From: Bog-473 sp963824195
GTDB lineage: Bacteria; Actinomycetota; Acidimicrobiia; Acidimicrobiales; RAAP-2
Reading direction: 5' to 3'
Length of the DNA stretch: 64,000 nucleotides
Assembly: GCA_963824195.1 (NCBI GenBank)
Contig: CAWGOJ010000027.1
Location: 1 to 64,000 of the forward strand
Position numbers and translations under genes: made by a program. Numbering within the stretch: the stretch's first letter is position 1; every line of letters starts with the position of its first letter. Below the pieces are notes generated by a model. The model did not search any database and was not told the DNA's origin. It saw only the letters and a list, made by a program, of their open reading frames with translations. Shown one piece after another: positions 32,306-41,434 of this stretch.

Positions 32306-33954
32306 CACACCCCCGGGTGGGGTGGATGGCCGGTGACGATCTCCCGGAGCGTGGCGTCGAGCCAATCGGGTACGGCGGGCCCACCATAGACAATGCTGCC
32401 AATTGGTCGGGGGTGACTACGAAGGCCGATCCAGCCGGCGCCTATCACCAGCTCCGCACCCGCGAGAGCCGTTGCCTCGGGGTGACCGAGCAGGTGGGCG
32501 ACGAGTTCACCGACCGGTTGGGCAGCCTCCACCTCCGAGGTCTCGATGCTGGCAGCGAAAGCTGTGACGCGCCCATCCGTAGAACCCTTGGCAACTCGCG
32601 CGAGCTGCGCTGAGGCCTGGGCTCGACTACGACCTCCTCTGGTAGCGGCGTCGGTGAGGGTCACCAGCTGGACGGGCCGGACGGCGCTGGATGCGTAGTC
32701 GGCGGCCGCCCGGGCCCATCCGGCGTCGGTGTAAATGCGGTCGATGATCCCGCGGTGCTCGGCGAGCACCTGCTCCCACCCGTCCGTCGAGGCCGTCGGC
32801 TGACGACCCTCGAGTGCGACGACAATGGCGTCGATCGGCCCAACGGCGTCAACGACGGAGCTCAGCGCGTTGGCAGCGTCGCCGAAACCGTGAGCGACCT
32901 CGGCGCGGTGGCACGTGATGGACCGGGACTCCAGGGCGGCGGTAAGCGAGGCCGCCAACCGTGGACGGTCGGTGACGACGGCACAGGATCGCACGTGTGC
33001 CCATGCGGCCTCGGCGGTGCCCGGCTCTTCGAAGATCGGCCCGAACCGGGGGTTGCCGCCGCCGCCGCTCACCTGGCTGGCCTCCGCCGCAACGAACGCG
33101 CGGGGGATGACGGCCCCGAGCACCCGGGCGAGGCAGACCGCGTCGTCGCTACGCACCACCTCGAGAAGGCGGGGCTCCTCTACGACCGCCACCTCCGAGC
33201 CGCCGGCGAAGAGCACCCGGCCGCTGCACCACCGGAACCTGTCATCGACGAGGTAGGCGCCGAACGGCCCGAGATCCTCGGGCCGCGGCACCGACTCGAG
33301 CGAGAGTCCTCCCCCGCCTGAGGCCTTGCCCTCCCGACGAGCGCGCTCGATGGCGGCGGCGACCATTCGGGTCGCCGCGATCGGTGACATCGCGTTGATG
33401 GTCACGCCCGGCGGCGCCTGCCGTCCCAGCTGCCACGTGAGGGCGGCGATAGCCCGCTTGGCGCAGCTGTACGCCCCGGCATCGGCAGCTCGCCACCCTG
33501 ATCCGGAGGTCACCCCGAGGATGCTGCCGCGCCCGGCGGCGGCCATGAGCGGCAGCGCGGCATCGACGACGTTCAAGTAGCCCCCGAGGTGCACGCCGAG
33601 CACCGCGAGCCATTCCTCCTCGGTACCCTCTGCGAAACCAGTGTGCCGCGTGATGCCGGCGACGTTGACAACGGCGTCGAGCCCGCCGTGTTCTTCGACC
33701 AGCTCCCGGAACAGGTCGCGAACCGCGGCGCCGTCGGTGACCGACACCGACGAGGCTCGGGCCGAGCCGCCCGCTGCCACGATGCGACCGGCTGTGGTCT
33801 CCTCCGGCTCTCGGAGCCGCTCGGAGCCGTCGAGGGTTACGAGGGGATCCATAGTGACCACGTTCCAGCCGCCGCGGCCGAGCTCCTCAGCGATTGCCGC
33901 TCCGATCCCGCCCCCGCCGCCCGTCACGACGGCCACCTGTTGACGCGCGCTCAC
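32305..33954 (-). CDS. Two-domain short-chain dehydrogenase
   Basis: This 549-residue protein has two Rossmann modules. The first is a complete SDR: VAVVTGGGGGIGAAIAEELG, NVAGITRHTGF, the Ser in ILGVTSGSGW, YSCAKRAIAALTWQLG with the YxxxK, and TINAMSPIAATRM. The second half (about residue 280 on) keeps an SDR-like order but lacks the glycine motif and YxxxK, so it is probably structural. Starts at a GTG overlapping the BVMO stop (GTGA). It likely oxidises the alcohol that becomes the ketone substrate of the BVMO, or handles the product. Confidence 0.83.
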   Translation of the reverse strand: MSARQQVAVVTGGGGGIGAAIAEELGRGGWNVVTMDPLVTLDGSERLREPEETTAGRIVAAGGSARASSVSVTDGAAVRDLFRELVEEHGGLDAVVNVAGITRHTGFAEGTEEEWLAVLGVHLGGYLNVVDAALPLMAAAGRGSILGVTSGSGWRAADAGAYSCAKRAIAALTWQLGRQAPPGVTINAMSPIAATRMVAAAIERARREGKASGGGGLSLESVPRPEDLGPFGAYLVDDRFRWCSGRVLFAGGSEVAVVEEPRLLEVVRSDDAVCLARVLGAVIPRAFVAAEASQVSGGGGNPRFGPIFEEPGTAEAAWAHVRSCAVVTDRPRLAASLTAALESRSITCHRAEVAHGFGDAANALSSVVDAVGPIDAIVVALEGRQPTASTDGWEQVLAEHRGIIDRIYTDAGWARAAADYASSAVRPVQLVTLTDAATRGGRSRAQASAQLARVAKGSTDGRVTAFAASIETSEVEAAQPVGELVAHLLGHPEATALAGAELVIGAGWIGLRSHPRPIGSIVYGGPAVPDWLDATLREIVTGHPPHPGV

Positions 33955-35780
33955 GATGCCGGCGACCGGGCCTCGAGCTCCAGGCCTTCGAACCTGCCGG
34001 CCTCGAGCCACTGCTCGAGCAGCTCGCAATAGCCGAACCAGTCGCCCCGCCCCCCGCCGTAGTTGCCGTTGCGGGGGTTCGTCGCTTCCGGGTGACCCTC
34101 GTTGTTCAGGCGCGACGGTGTGCAGGCGGACATCACGGCGCTGCCGTCGATGAAGGAGTCGACGACCTTCTGCGTCCACTCCTCCTCGGCCTCGGCACTC
34201 ACGTCGAACACCTCCACGCCCCGCTGCGCGAGCCGCCCGATGGCACCGCCGACGAACTTGGCCCCGAACACGGCCAGCTGCGTGTAGTTGACGGTCACCA
34301 CCGCCTGCTGACCCGGCGCCGGCATGACGAACATATTCGGAAAGCCACGGGTCATCATCCCGAAAAGGCTGGCAGCGCCGTCGGCCCACTTCTCGGTCAG
34401 CGTGACACCGCCGCGTCCGACAATCTGGTGGCCGGCGCGTCGGAAGAGTGGGGTGACCTCAGCCTCGAAGCCAGTCCCGTAGATGATGCAGTCGACGCTG
34501 TACTGCTTCCCGTCGACGACCGGTCCCTGCTCGGTGATCCGCTCGATCCCGGCGGGACAGTCGATCAGCGTGACGTTGGGGTTGTTGAATGCCAGCAGGT
34601 ACTCGTCGTGGAAGCACGGCCGCTTGCAGAGATACCGGTAGTACGGCTTGAGGATCTCGGCCGTGGCAGGGTCGGCCACCAGCTCCTCGACCCGTCGCCG
34701 GTGCGCGTCCATGATCCCATAGTCGAGTTTCTCTGCGCTCCGCAGGTACTCGGCCGTCGTCATACCCTGCCCTCGCGGGGGGTGGTGGACGGGGGCGTAG
34801 TGGTGCGTCCACCCGTCGTCGACCCGGTCGACCTCGACGGGCCGGCCCACCATGATCGCCTGGAAGTTCTCCATTCGGGCATGTTGCCAGCCCGGCTCGA
34901 GCCCGTGGGCGAAGTCGGGATCGGTCGGGCGGTTGCCGCGCTCGCCGATGGCCGACGGAGTCCGCTGGAACACATAGAGGTGCTTTGCCGACGCGGCCAG
35001 TGGGGGCACGCACTGGATGCCGCTCGCCCCGGTGCCGATGAGGCCGACGGCCTTGTCCGCCAGGCCGGTGAGCGGCTCGTGTCGACCTCCGCCCGTGTAC
35101 TCGTAGTCCCACCGCGCCGTATGGAACGAGCGCCCGGCGAAGTCCTCCATGCCGGGGATGATGGGCAGCTTCATCAGGTTGAGGATCCCGACAGCCAGCA
35201 CGTACCAGCGACAGGTCAGCTCGTCGCCGCCGCGGTCGGTGTGGATCTGCCACCGGGCCGTGTCGTCGTGCCACTCGGCGCGGGTCACCCCGGTGTGGAA
35301 CAGACCGTCGGCCACGAGGTCGAACCGGTCGGCGATCGCCTCGAGGTGGCGCAGGATCTCCTCGCCGAAGGCGTAGCGATGGGTGGGGACGTAGTCGAGC
35401 TCCTCGAGCATCGGGAGGTAGATGTACGACTCGATGTCGCACATCACGCCCGGGTAGCGGTTCCAGTACCAGGTGCCTCCGATGCCGCCGGCCTGGTCGA
35501 CGATGCGGATTCGCTCAAGGCCGGCCTTGCGGAGCTGGGCGCCGGCGAGCACGCCGGCGATCCCCCCGCCCACGATCACGACATCGACATCGTCAGCGAT
35601 CGGGTCGCGCTCGATGAATGGTGTGAATGGGTCGTCACGGTAACGGGCGAAGTATTCGTCGGTCCGCAGGTCTCGAATGTCTGAACGGCCGGGCACGAGT
35701 CGCTTGTCGCGCTCAAGAAGGTATTTGGCGCGGACGACCTCGGGGTCGTAGCTCGCATCCGTGTGATCGAACCCAGGCAT
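33951..35780 (-). CDS. Baeyer-Villiger-type flavin monooxygenase
   Basis: This 609-residue FAD/NADPH enzyme inserts oxygen next to a ketone to give an ester or lactone. It has the first dinucleotide motif VDVVIVGGGIAGVLAG (about 66-80), the BVMO fingerprint FAGRSFHTARWD, the second motif VGLIGTGASGIQC and the late ATG-like motif IIYGTGFEA. The N-terminal extension of about 60 residues is typical of CHMO/steroid-monooxygenase relatives. It heads the operon BVMO-SDR-amidohydrolase and is read from a TAGTGT box 6 nt before the ATG. Confidence 0.92.
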   Translation of the reverse strand: MPGFDHTDASYDPEVVRAKYLLERDKRLVPGRSDIRDLRTDEYFARYRDDPFTPFIERDPIADDVDVVIVGGGIAGVLAGAQLRKAGLERIRIVDQAGGIGGTWYWNRYPGVMCDIESYIYLPMLEELDYVPTHRYAFGEEILRHLEAIADRFDLVADGLFHTGVTRAEWHDDTARWQIHTDRGGDELTCRWYVLAVGILNLMKLPIIPGMEDFAGRSFHTARWDYEYTGGGRHEPLTGLADKAVGLIGTGASGIQCVPPLAASAKHLYVFQRTPSAIGERGNRPTDPDFAHGLEPGWQHARMENFQAIMVGRPVEVDRVDDGWTHHYAPVHHPPRGQGMTTAEYLRSAEKLDYGIMDAHRRRVEELVADPATAEILKPYYRYLCKRPCFHDEYLLAFNNPNVTLIDCPAGIERITEQGPVVDGKQYSVDCIIYGTGFEAEVTPLFRRAGHQIVGRGGVTLTEKWADGAASLFGMMTRGFPNMFVMPAPGQQAVVTVNYTQLAVFGAKFVGGAIGRLAQRGVEVFDVSAEAEEEWTQKVVDSFIDGSAVMSACTPSRLNNEGHPEATNPRNGNYGGGRGDWFGYCELLEQWLEAGRFEGLELEARSPAS

Positions 35781-35786
35781 GCTGTA

Positions 35787-35792
35787 ACACTA
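35787..35792 (-). promoter_or_regulatory. Putative leaderless -10 box (TAGTGT)
   Basis: TAGTGT on the minus strand is followed by exactly 6 nt and the BVMO ATG at 35780. No purine-rich RBS is present, so a leaderless mRNA for the BVMO operon is likely. The rest of the gap to 35908 shows nothing. Confidence 0.55.
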
Positions 35793-35908
35793 GGCCCGTC
35801 TGGTCATCGACCTCGGGCGTAGGGAGTTCCGGAACTCGGCGGCTGGCTGGGTCACCTGCCGCGACCTTCCCAGCGCGCCCCGCTTTGGACAATGGCCTCT
35901 CTTGCGAA

Positions 35909-37402
35909 CTACCCCAACCGCGTCAGGACGTTCCGCGTGATCTGTTCAATCTGAGGGTCCCGCCCAGCCAGCCCGTGAGCCCAGTCGGTCGACCCCGACG
36001 TCACCACTGTCGCGCCCGCCTCGTTGGTGTACGCACCCAGCACCGCGTGGCCATGACGGATGCGTTCCATCGCCTCGGGCTCACGCGTTCCGAAGACGCG
36101 CGACGCGATGTACTCCAACTCACTCGGCTCACCCGGCTTAGGCGGACGGGGGGCCGTCTCGCGCGTGAAGTGCTGCGTCGGGCACGTGCCGAGCATCTCA
36201 AAGGTCGATGGTGTACCGTCCTCGCCGGTCGGGTACGGCAGCCCGTCGTGGTAGGTGAACACGCACCCATCGCACTCGTAGCCGACGACGGTCGCGCTGG
36301 CACCGAGCACGTCGCCGTAGCCGAGCCCGGTGCTGTCGAAGATCCAGTGGCCGGCGCGGTGCACGGTGTAGCCACCGAGACCGGCGGTCACATTGCGACC
36401 TATGCGGTGATAGCCCCCGCGGGTGAATGACACGCCGGTCATGCAGTTCTCGGGACGCCCGACGACGACGTCCGACCAGAACGTCGTTACCTCCGCTTCT
36501 CGGTCGGTTCCCATCAGCGGGTCGTTCTTGAAGAAGCTCTTGTACCCGACGATCACGTCGTGATCGTCACCCTCGATGCGCACCTGCCACAAAGAGGTAT
36601 TGCCCGAGAAGAACGCCGCATGACCACCGCCCGCGATGAAAGCTTCGACCGTGTCGCGCATTCCGCGAGACCAGTACTCGTCGTGACCGACGGAGAGATA
36701 CAGACTCGCGCCATCCAATACCTCGGGGTGTTCTTCGAGATCAGCATTCGTGCACACACCGATCTCGAACCCTTCGCGTTCGGCCCATTCGATGAACGGC
36801 AGCTCCCAGTCGGGCCAACCCGCCGACCCGGCATAGTCCGACAGATGGTTGATCTGGATGTAGCCGACGTGCGCGGCATTCTGCGGATCGGGCGCGCCCG
36901 TTCCCGTTACGCGACGGCCCTTGCCCGGCGGTTTGTAAAGGTAGCCCGCCGACATCGGCCGCTGCATGGCGACGTGGGTGCCGCCGGTGTACAGGTTCGA
37001 TCCGCCAAAGTCGTTATAGGCGTGCCACGTATTGGTCGCCAACGCGATCACGATGCGTGCGCCGGGGGAAGGACGCACGACGAAGAACGCGTAGTCGCGC
37101 CGCACCTTCTCGCCGACGTCGATCTCCATGACGACCTCGTAGTAGCCCGACCGCCATGTCGGATCGACGTCCAGCGTGAGAGCGATAGGCCAACCGCACC
37201 CCTTCGACGAAGCGTCCTTCGGCGTCTCGTGCTCGTCGGCCGCGATCGCGTCAGAACTGAACACGACCTCCCGTCGCGCGCCGACCCGTGCCACCTCGAC
37301 ACGCACCGGCCGGCCAGAAGACGACGACATGTGCAAACCGACCTGCTCGCCGGGGCATACTGACTGCGGCCAGCAGTAACCCGTCACCACATCGCGGCCC
37401 AT
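35909..37402 (-). CDS. N,N-dimethylformamidase large-subunit-like protein
   Basis: This 497-residue protein resembles the beta-subunit of N,N-dimethylformamidase (DmfA2): an immunoglobulin-like N-terminal part (GYCWPQSVCPGEQVGLHMSS) and the conserved region NTWHAYNDFGGSNLYTG, LSVGHDEYWSRGMRDTVEAF and GGGHAAFFSGNTSLWQVRIE. It is shorter than classical DmfA2 (over 700 residues). The usual small subunit gene is not visible nearby. It may hydrolyse amides, but substrate is uncertain. It ends cassette 5-6 and is read from a TAGGGT box. Confidence 0.78.
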   Translation of the reverse strand: MGRDVVTGYCWPQSVCPGEQVGLHMSSSSGRPVRVEVARVGARREVVFSSDAIAADEHETPKDASSKGCGWPIALTLDVDPTWRSGYYEVVMEIDVGEKVRRDYAFFVVRPSPGARIVIALATNTWHAYNDFGGSNLYTGGTHVAMQRPMSAGYLYKPPGKGRRVTGTGAPDPQNAAHVGYIQINHLSDYAGSAGWPDWELPFIEWAEREGFEIGVCTNADLEEHPEVLDGASLYLSVGHDEYWSRGMRDTVEAFIAGGGHAAFFSGNTSLWQVRIEGDDHDVIVGYKSFFKNDPLMGTDREAEVTTFWSDVVVGRPENCMTGVSFTRGGYHRIGRNVTAGLGGYTVHRAGHWIFDSTGLGYGDVLGASATVVGYECDGCVFTYHDGLPYPTGEDGTPSTFEMLGTCPTQHFTRETAPRPPKPGEPSELEYIASRVFGTREPEAMERIRHGHAVLGAYTNEAGATVVTSGSTDWAHGLAGRDPQIEQITRNVLTRLG

Positions 37403-37408
37403 CTCCGG

Positions 37409-37414
37409 ACCCTA
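37409..37414 (-). promoter_or_regulatory. Putative leaderless -10 box (TAGGGT)
   Basis: TAGGGT lies 6 nt before the ATG of the dimethylformamidase-like gene. The intervening CCGGAG could also act as a weak RBS, so the leaderless reading is likely but not exclusive. Confidence 0.5.
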
Positions 37415-37566
37415 ACTGGGCCAGATCGCTCGGTGCGAGCGAAGGGGTTGTATGGAGCCATCGTCGCGGACCCGCTCGGGGATCCTGGCCGACCTCCAAC
37501 AGGCCTGGTAGAAGTCAGGCCGAACACGAAAGGCGCCGGACAGCAGTGCGCTGACCGGGCCGATTG

Positions 37567-37757
37567 GTGGCGGGGGGAGGATTTGGACCTCCGACCTTCA
37601 GGTTATGAGCCCCTTCGCACCCGTCCAGGGGGTCGCGGGCCGATACCGTTACGTACTCCAGCGTTGCTTCTGAGCTGGGATGATATACAGAAGGGCCTGC
37701 TGATGTGCGATTTCGCGCTGACAACCCTCGGGAAGTTTGTAGGGATTTTGTAGCGTC
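37567..37757 (-). repeat. tRNA-derived repeat copy 6 (tRNA-Met 3' half)
   Basis: Minus-strand end: CTCATAACCTGAAGGTC with the CAT anticodon, T-arm GGAGGTCCAAATCCTCC and acceptor CCCGCCACCA. The tail belongs to a second subtype shared with copy 9 (CGTTACGT followed by CTCCAG) and finishes in TTGTAGGGATTTTGTAGCG, a decayed form of the GTGGGAT doublet. The remaining sequence to 37959 includes GTAGCAACGTAGTAGCAAC (about 37930), another 11-nt-phased direct repeat, but no gene. Confidence 0.72.
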
Positions 37758-37959
37758 GAGACGATCCCTCCAAGCGAACAGACCCCCGCCCTCCTGGGGG
37801 CCGATGGGTGATCAACTCCGTAGACGGGTTCCGATCGTCTGGCCGGTGTGACCAGGTCCATTGTTCCAATTCACATCAGGTGCGACGTCCAGCCTGTCCC
37901 CTCAGAGCGGAGCTCACCTGCACAGTTGAGTAGCAACGTAGTAGCAACTTCTCGCCACG

Positions 37960-38553
37960 TCAGTAGGCACCGCCGGTCTCCCGGTTGCGCATGGGCCGGT
38001 CCCACGCTTCTGCCAATGGTCGCTGAGACCGCGGTGCCGGGCTTGATCTGCGTTGCCTCCGATGGTCTTCTCTACATTGGATCGCGGCTGAGATGTTCGC
38101 GTTAAAGGCACCCGGTGTCGTGAGTTCAGCATCCGAGGCTCCGCTCAGCGTGATGTAGGGAATTCCGGCCTTGGTAATGGTGGGCACCTCCGTTGCACCC
38201 TGCCCGGTGAAGGGAAGGACGACAGCCACCACACCTTTTTGCACCATGTCATTGGCGCATGTCTGGCCACCGGCCGGAGTGGCCTGGTTCTCGCATATGT
38301 AGAGATTGATCTTGTGGCCGTCGAGGCCCTTTTCATAAGCGTTGGCGTAGGACACCGCCATCTTGGCGCCCGCCTCGACCAGAGCTCCTGTCCCGCCGGA
38401 CCCCCCACCCGTATCAGTGATGATTCCAACGGCGACCGGCGCCCCCTGCGCCGGATCGGGCGTGCCAAGAGCGCTGCTCGAAGCCTCGGCGGCCCCGGTC
38501 AACGCGCTAGCGGTGATCAGGCTCGCCGCCATTACCCCCGTCGCTAGCACCAA
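37960..38553 (-). pseudogene. ABC-transporter substrate-binding protein, truncated
   Basis: The frame begins with a signal-peptide core (VLATGVMAASLITASALTGA) and continues as a periplasmic-binding protein of the branched-chain amino-acid type: PVAVGIITDTGGGSGGTGAL, INLYICENQATPAGGQTCAN and GIPYITLSGASDAELTTPGA. After about 38085 it reads unrelated sequence and stops. Roughly 250 residues of the expected ~400 are missing and no permease genes follow. The functional start may be upstream of 38553 (codons for IPCKARRSF). It is a dead 5' fragment. Confidence 0.75.
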
Positions 38554-38721
38554 GAATGATCGGCGAGCTTTGCATGGAATCAGTACTGCGTCCTCCGATC
38601 GGGATTACAGAGATGCTCGAGGCCCGCTTGCTCAAACCCCCCCGGGTCGATAGTGAAAAGAGGGTACCGTTTTGCCAAGAAGTTGTCAACGTATGACAAA
38701 GTTGCATAGAGGTGGAGCATG

Positions 38722-38770
38722 ATCTTGTGGGATCCCACGGACCTCGGGCAACCCTCGGGTCACTCCTTTC
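38722..38770 (-). repeat. tRNA-derived repeat, partial copy 7
   Basis: The perfect 12-nt palindrome GTGGGATCCCAC (38727-38738) is followed by GGACCTCGGGCAACCCTCGGG and GTCACTCCTTTCGGG, matching the ends of copies 1 and 11. No tRNA half is present. Upstream to 38554 there is no gene; the regulator begins about 90 bp downstream. Confidence 0.6.
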
Positions 38771-38863
38771 GGGCCGAATAGCGAGTTGCTCATGGACAAG
38801 GTCGGCGCCAAACCCATACCAGGCGTGAGCCTGAGCTCTCCCGGCCATCGGGGAGCAGCGCCG

Positions 38864-41434
38864 ATGCGCGAGACTATTGACGAGAGCGTTGCGGATGGAG
38901 CGCCGGTGATCCTTCGCTTTGCCAACTGCGAGTTGGACGTGGCCCGCGTCAGCCTTCGCCGCGACGGTCGGGAGATGAAGCTCGAGCCGCAAGCGTTCGA
39001 CGTGCTCTGCTATCTCGTCGAGCACCGGGGTGAAGTCGTCCGCAAGGAGCAGCTCCTCGACGACGTCTGGGGCGACCGTTTCGTGAGCGAATCGGCGCTC
39101 ACGACGCGCATCAAGTCGGTGCGCCAGGCGCTCGGGGATGACGGCAGCCGCCAGGCGATCATCCGGACAGTCCACGGCAGGGGCTACGAGTTCATCGCGA
39201 CCGTGGAGATGCTCGGGCGGCCGGCTCTCGAACACGTGACGCCGGTGCGATCGCCAGACCCGATGCTCCCCGCCGCGATGCAAACACTGATCGGCCGCGA
39301 GTCGCTCCTCGAGCGCCTCGCCGCAGCCCTCCGGGAGCACCGCCTCATCACCCTCGTCGGTCCGGGGGGTGTCGGCAAGACGTCGGTGGGCTTGGAACTG
39401 GCCCGCCGCATCGCCGACCGCTACCCCGACGGGGTGAAGCTGGTCGAGCTCGTAGCCGTCGGCGACGAGGACGCCACACTCGAGGCCGTTGCGACGGCGA
39501 TCGACGTCAACTTCAGGCGTGGCAGCTCCATCGGGGACGCAATCATCGAGACACTGCGGCTGCGGTGTTCACTCGTCGTGCTCGACAACTGCGAGCACCT
39601 CGTCGAGCCGGTGGCATCCCTCGCCGGCCGAATCGTCCGGGAAGCGCCGGCCGTCTCCATCGTGGCGACCTCCCGCGAGCCGCTGGGGCTCCCAGGTGAA
39701 CAAGTGTGGTCGGTCGATCCACTGTCGACGGGTGACGCCGGGGCCGGGTCCCTCGCCGGGGGTGGCCTCGACCACGCCCCGGCGGTGGCGCTCTTCGTTG
39801 AGCGAGCGGGCGCGTCCGATCCGGGATTCGAGCTCAGCGAGCAGAACGCGAGTTCGGTCGTCGAGATCTGCCGGCGCCTCGACGGGATCCCGCTCGCGAT
39901 CGAGCTCGCTGCGGCACGGGCCCGTACGATCGACCTCGCAGAGATCGCGGCGCGCCTCGATGAGCGTTTCGGTCTGCTGAAAGCCTCCCGCCGCGGGGGC
40001 GACCCCCGCCACCGGACGATGGAGGACGCCATCAGCTGGTCCTACGACCTCCTCGCGCCCGAGGAGCAGGAGCTGTTCAGCGCCCTCGCCGTCTTCGCCG
40101 GGCCCTTCGACCTCGCGTCGGCCGAGTCGACGTGCCGCTCTGGCGACGCGCTCGACCTGCTCACGCGCCTCGTCGAGCGCTCGATGGTGTCTGTTCGCCG
40201 CCCCGCCGGCGGCGGAACCCGCTACGAGCTGCTCGAGACGCTTCGTGAGTACGGCCGGGGCCGCATGAGCTACGACCGTCGCGCTGAGGTCTACGGGTCG
40301 CATGCAGCGCGCTTCGCTGCGCTGGCGCGCCTCGTCGAGGAGGAGATTCGCACGCCGGGCGAGGCGCAGGCGATCGAAGTAGCGGACGCGTCGTTCGCGG
40401 ATCTGCGCGCCGCGCAGCGCTTCGCCCTCGAGACTGGGGACCTCGATACGGCGATCGGGCTCATCGTGTCGTCGCGGGAGTTCGCCATGCGGGCCATGCG
40501 CTATGAACTCTTCGCCTGGGCGGATACCGCCTGTCGGGCGGAGGATGTGCTCGAACACCCCCTCGCGCCACTACTCACGGGAGTCCGTGCATACGGTGCG
40601 TGGGTCCGCGGAGAGTTCGAGCTCGCGGTCGCCCTGGCCCACGAGACTCGCGCCTTGGAGGACGGTCTCGGCGTCGAGCCGAGCGGCCTAGCGGAACGGG
40701 CACTCGGGAACACGCTGCTCGTGCTGAACGACGACGTCGGCGCATCTCATGCCTCGAAACGCCAGGTGGAGTTGGCGGAGACGTCCGGCGTCGCGTCGCG
40801 GATCGTGCACGCGTGCTACATGGGGGCGGTCGGGATGAGCGCCAACGGCGATCTCGAAGGCGCCGCCAACTACATCGCCCGCGCCCGTGGGCTTGCCACC
40901 GTGACCGGCAGCCCGACTGATCTCGCCTCGGTCGCTGTCGCCGAAGGCTTCGCCAGCCGTAGCGACGAGGGAGCGCTGGCGGCCTTCCTCAGGGCGGACG
41001 AACTCGCTCGGATGGCGGGGAACCGGTGGATGGGCGCGTTCGCTCTGACCGAGGCGTGCGGGTTCCTCGTCCACCTTGGCGATCTCCCGCGCGGTTGCGC
41101 GGGGTTGGCGGAGACCGTCGACCTTTGGTACCGCTCCGGTGAGTGGGCTCAGCAGTGGCACACGCTCTCGCGCTGCGTAATCGCGCTGCACCGCATCGGC
41201 CAAGCGGAGCTGGCGTTGGAATTGATCGGAGCGATCGAGGCGCACTTCATGTTCTGCGTCACGCCGATGTCGGCACGGTTGCGTGACGTGGCACTCGCCA
41301 CGCGTGACGAGCTCGAGAGTGGGCTTGGCGAGGCCCGCGCCGCTGAACTCGCGGCGATCGGGTCGTCACGCCCCGTCGATACGGTGGTCCATCGGGTCCG
41401 GAACGCGCTCCTCGCCCGCCCCCTCGACGACTGA
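38864..41434 (+). CDS. Winged-helix / NB-ARC-type ATPase transcriptional regulator
   Basis: The protein has about 856 residues. N-terminal OmpR/PhoB-type winged helix (LEPQAFDVLCYLVEHRGEVV, VHGRGYEFIATVE), then a STAND/AAA ATPase with Walker A LITLVGPGGVGKTSVGLE, Walker B LRCSLVVLDNCEHL and the ATSREPLG sensor, followed by a helical tetratricopeptide-like half. Such proteins activate nearby genes on ligand binding. ATG 38864 is chosen for its GGGGAG RBS; the frame is open back to 38786 inside repeat copy 7. It converges with and overlaps by 69 nt the flavin monooxygenase it may control. Confidence 0.87.
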   Translation: MRETIDESVADGAPVILRFANCELDVARVSLRRDGREMKLEPQAFDVLCYLVEHRGEVVRKEQLLDDVWGDRFVSESALTTRIKSVRQALGDDGSRQAIIRTVHGRGYEFIATVEMLGRPALEHVTPVRSPDPMLPAAMQTLIGRESLLERLAAALREHRLITLVGPGGVGKTSVGLELARRIADRYPDGVKLVELVAVGDEDATLEAVATAIDVNFRRGSSIGDAIIETLRLRCSLVVLDNCEHLVEPVASLAGRIVREAPAVSIVATSREPLGLPGEQVWSVDPLSTGDAGAGSLAGGGLDHAPAVALFVERAGASDPGFELSEQNASSVVEICRRLDGIPLAIELAAARARTIDLAEIAARLDERFGLLKASRRGGDPRHRTMEDAISWSYDLLAPEEQELFSALAVFAGPFDLASAESTCRSGDALDLLTRLVERSMVSVRRPAGGGTRYELLETLREYGRGRMSYDRRAEVYGSHAARFAALARLVEEEIRTPGEAQAIEVADASFADLRAAQRFALETGDLDTAIGLIVSSREFAMRAMRYELFAWADTACRAEDVLEHPLAPLLTGVRAYGAWVRGEFELAVALAHETRALEDGLGVEPSGLAERALGNTLLVLNDDVGASHASKRQVELAETSGVASRIVHACYMGAVGMSANGDLEGAANYIARARGLATVTGSPTDLASVAVAEGFASRSDEGALAAFLRADELARMAGNRWMGAFALTEACGFLVHLGDLPRGCAGLAETVDLWYRSGEWAQQWHTLSRCVIALHRIGQAELALELIGAIEAHFMFCVTPMSARLRDVALATRDELESGLGEARAAELAAIGSSRPVDTVVHRVRNALLARPLDD

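Noticed and set aside
31439..34389. A 694-residue form of the SDR starting at 34389
   Set aside because: The extra N-terminal part is an alternative frame of the BVMO 3' end; the GTG overlapping the BVMO stop is the natural start.
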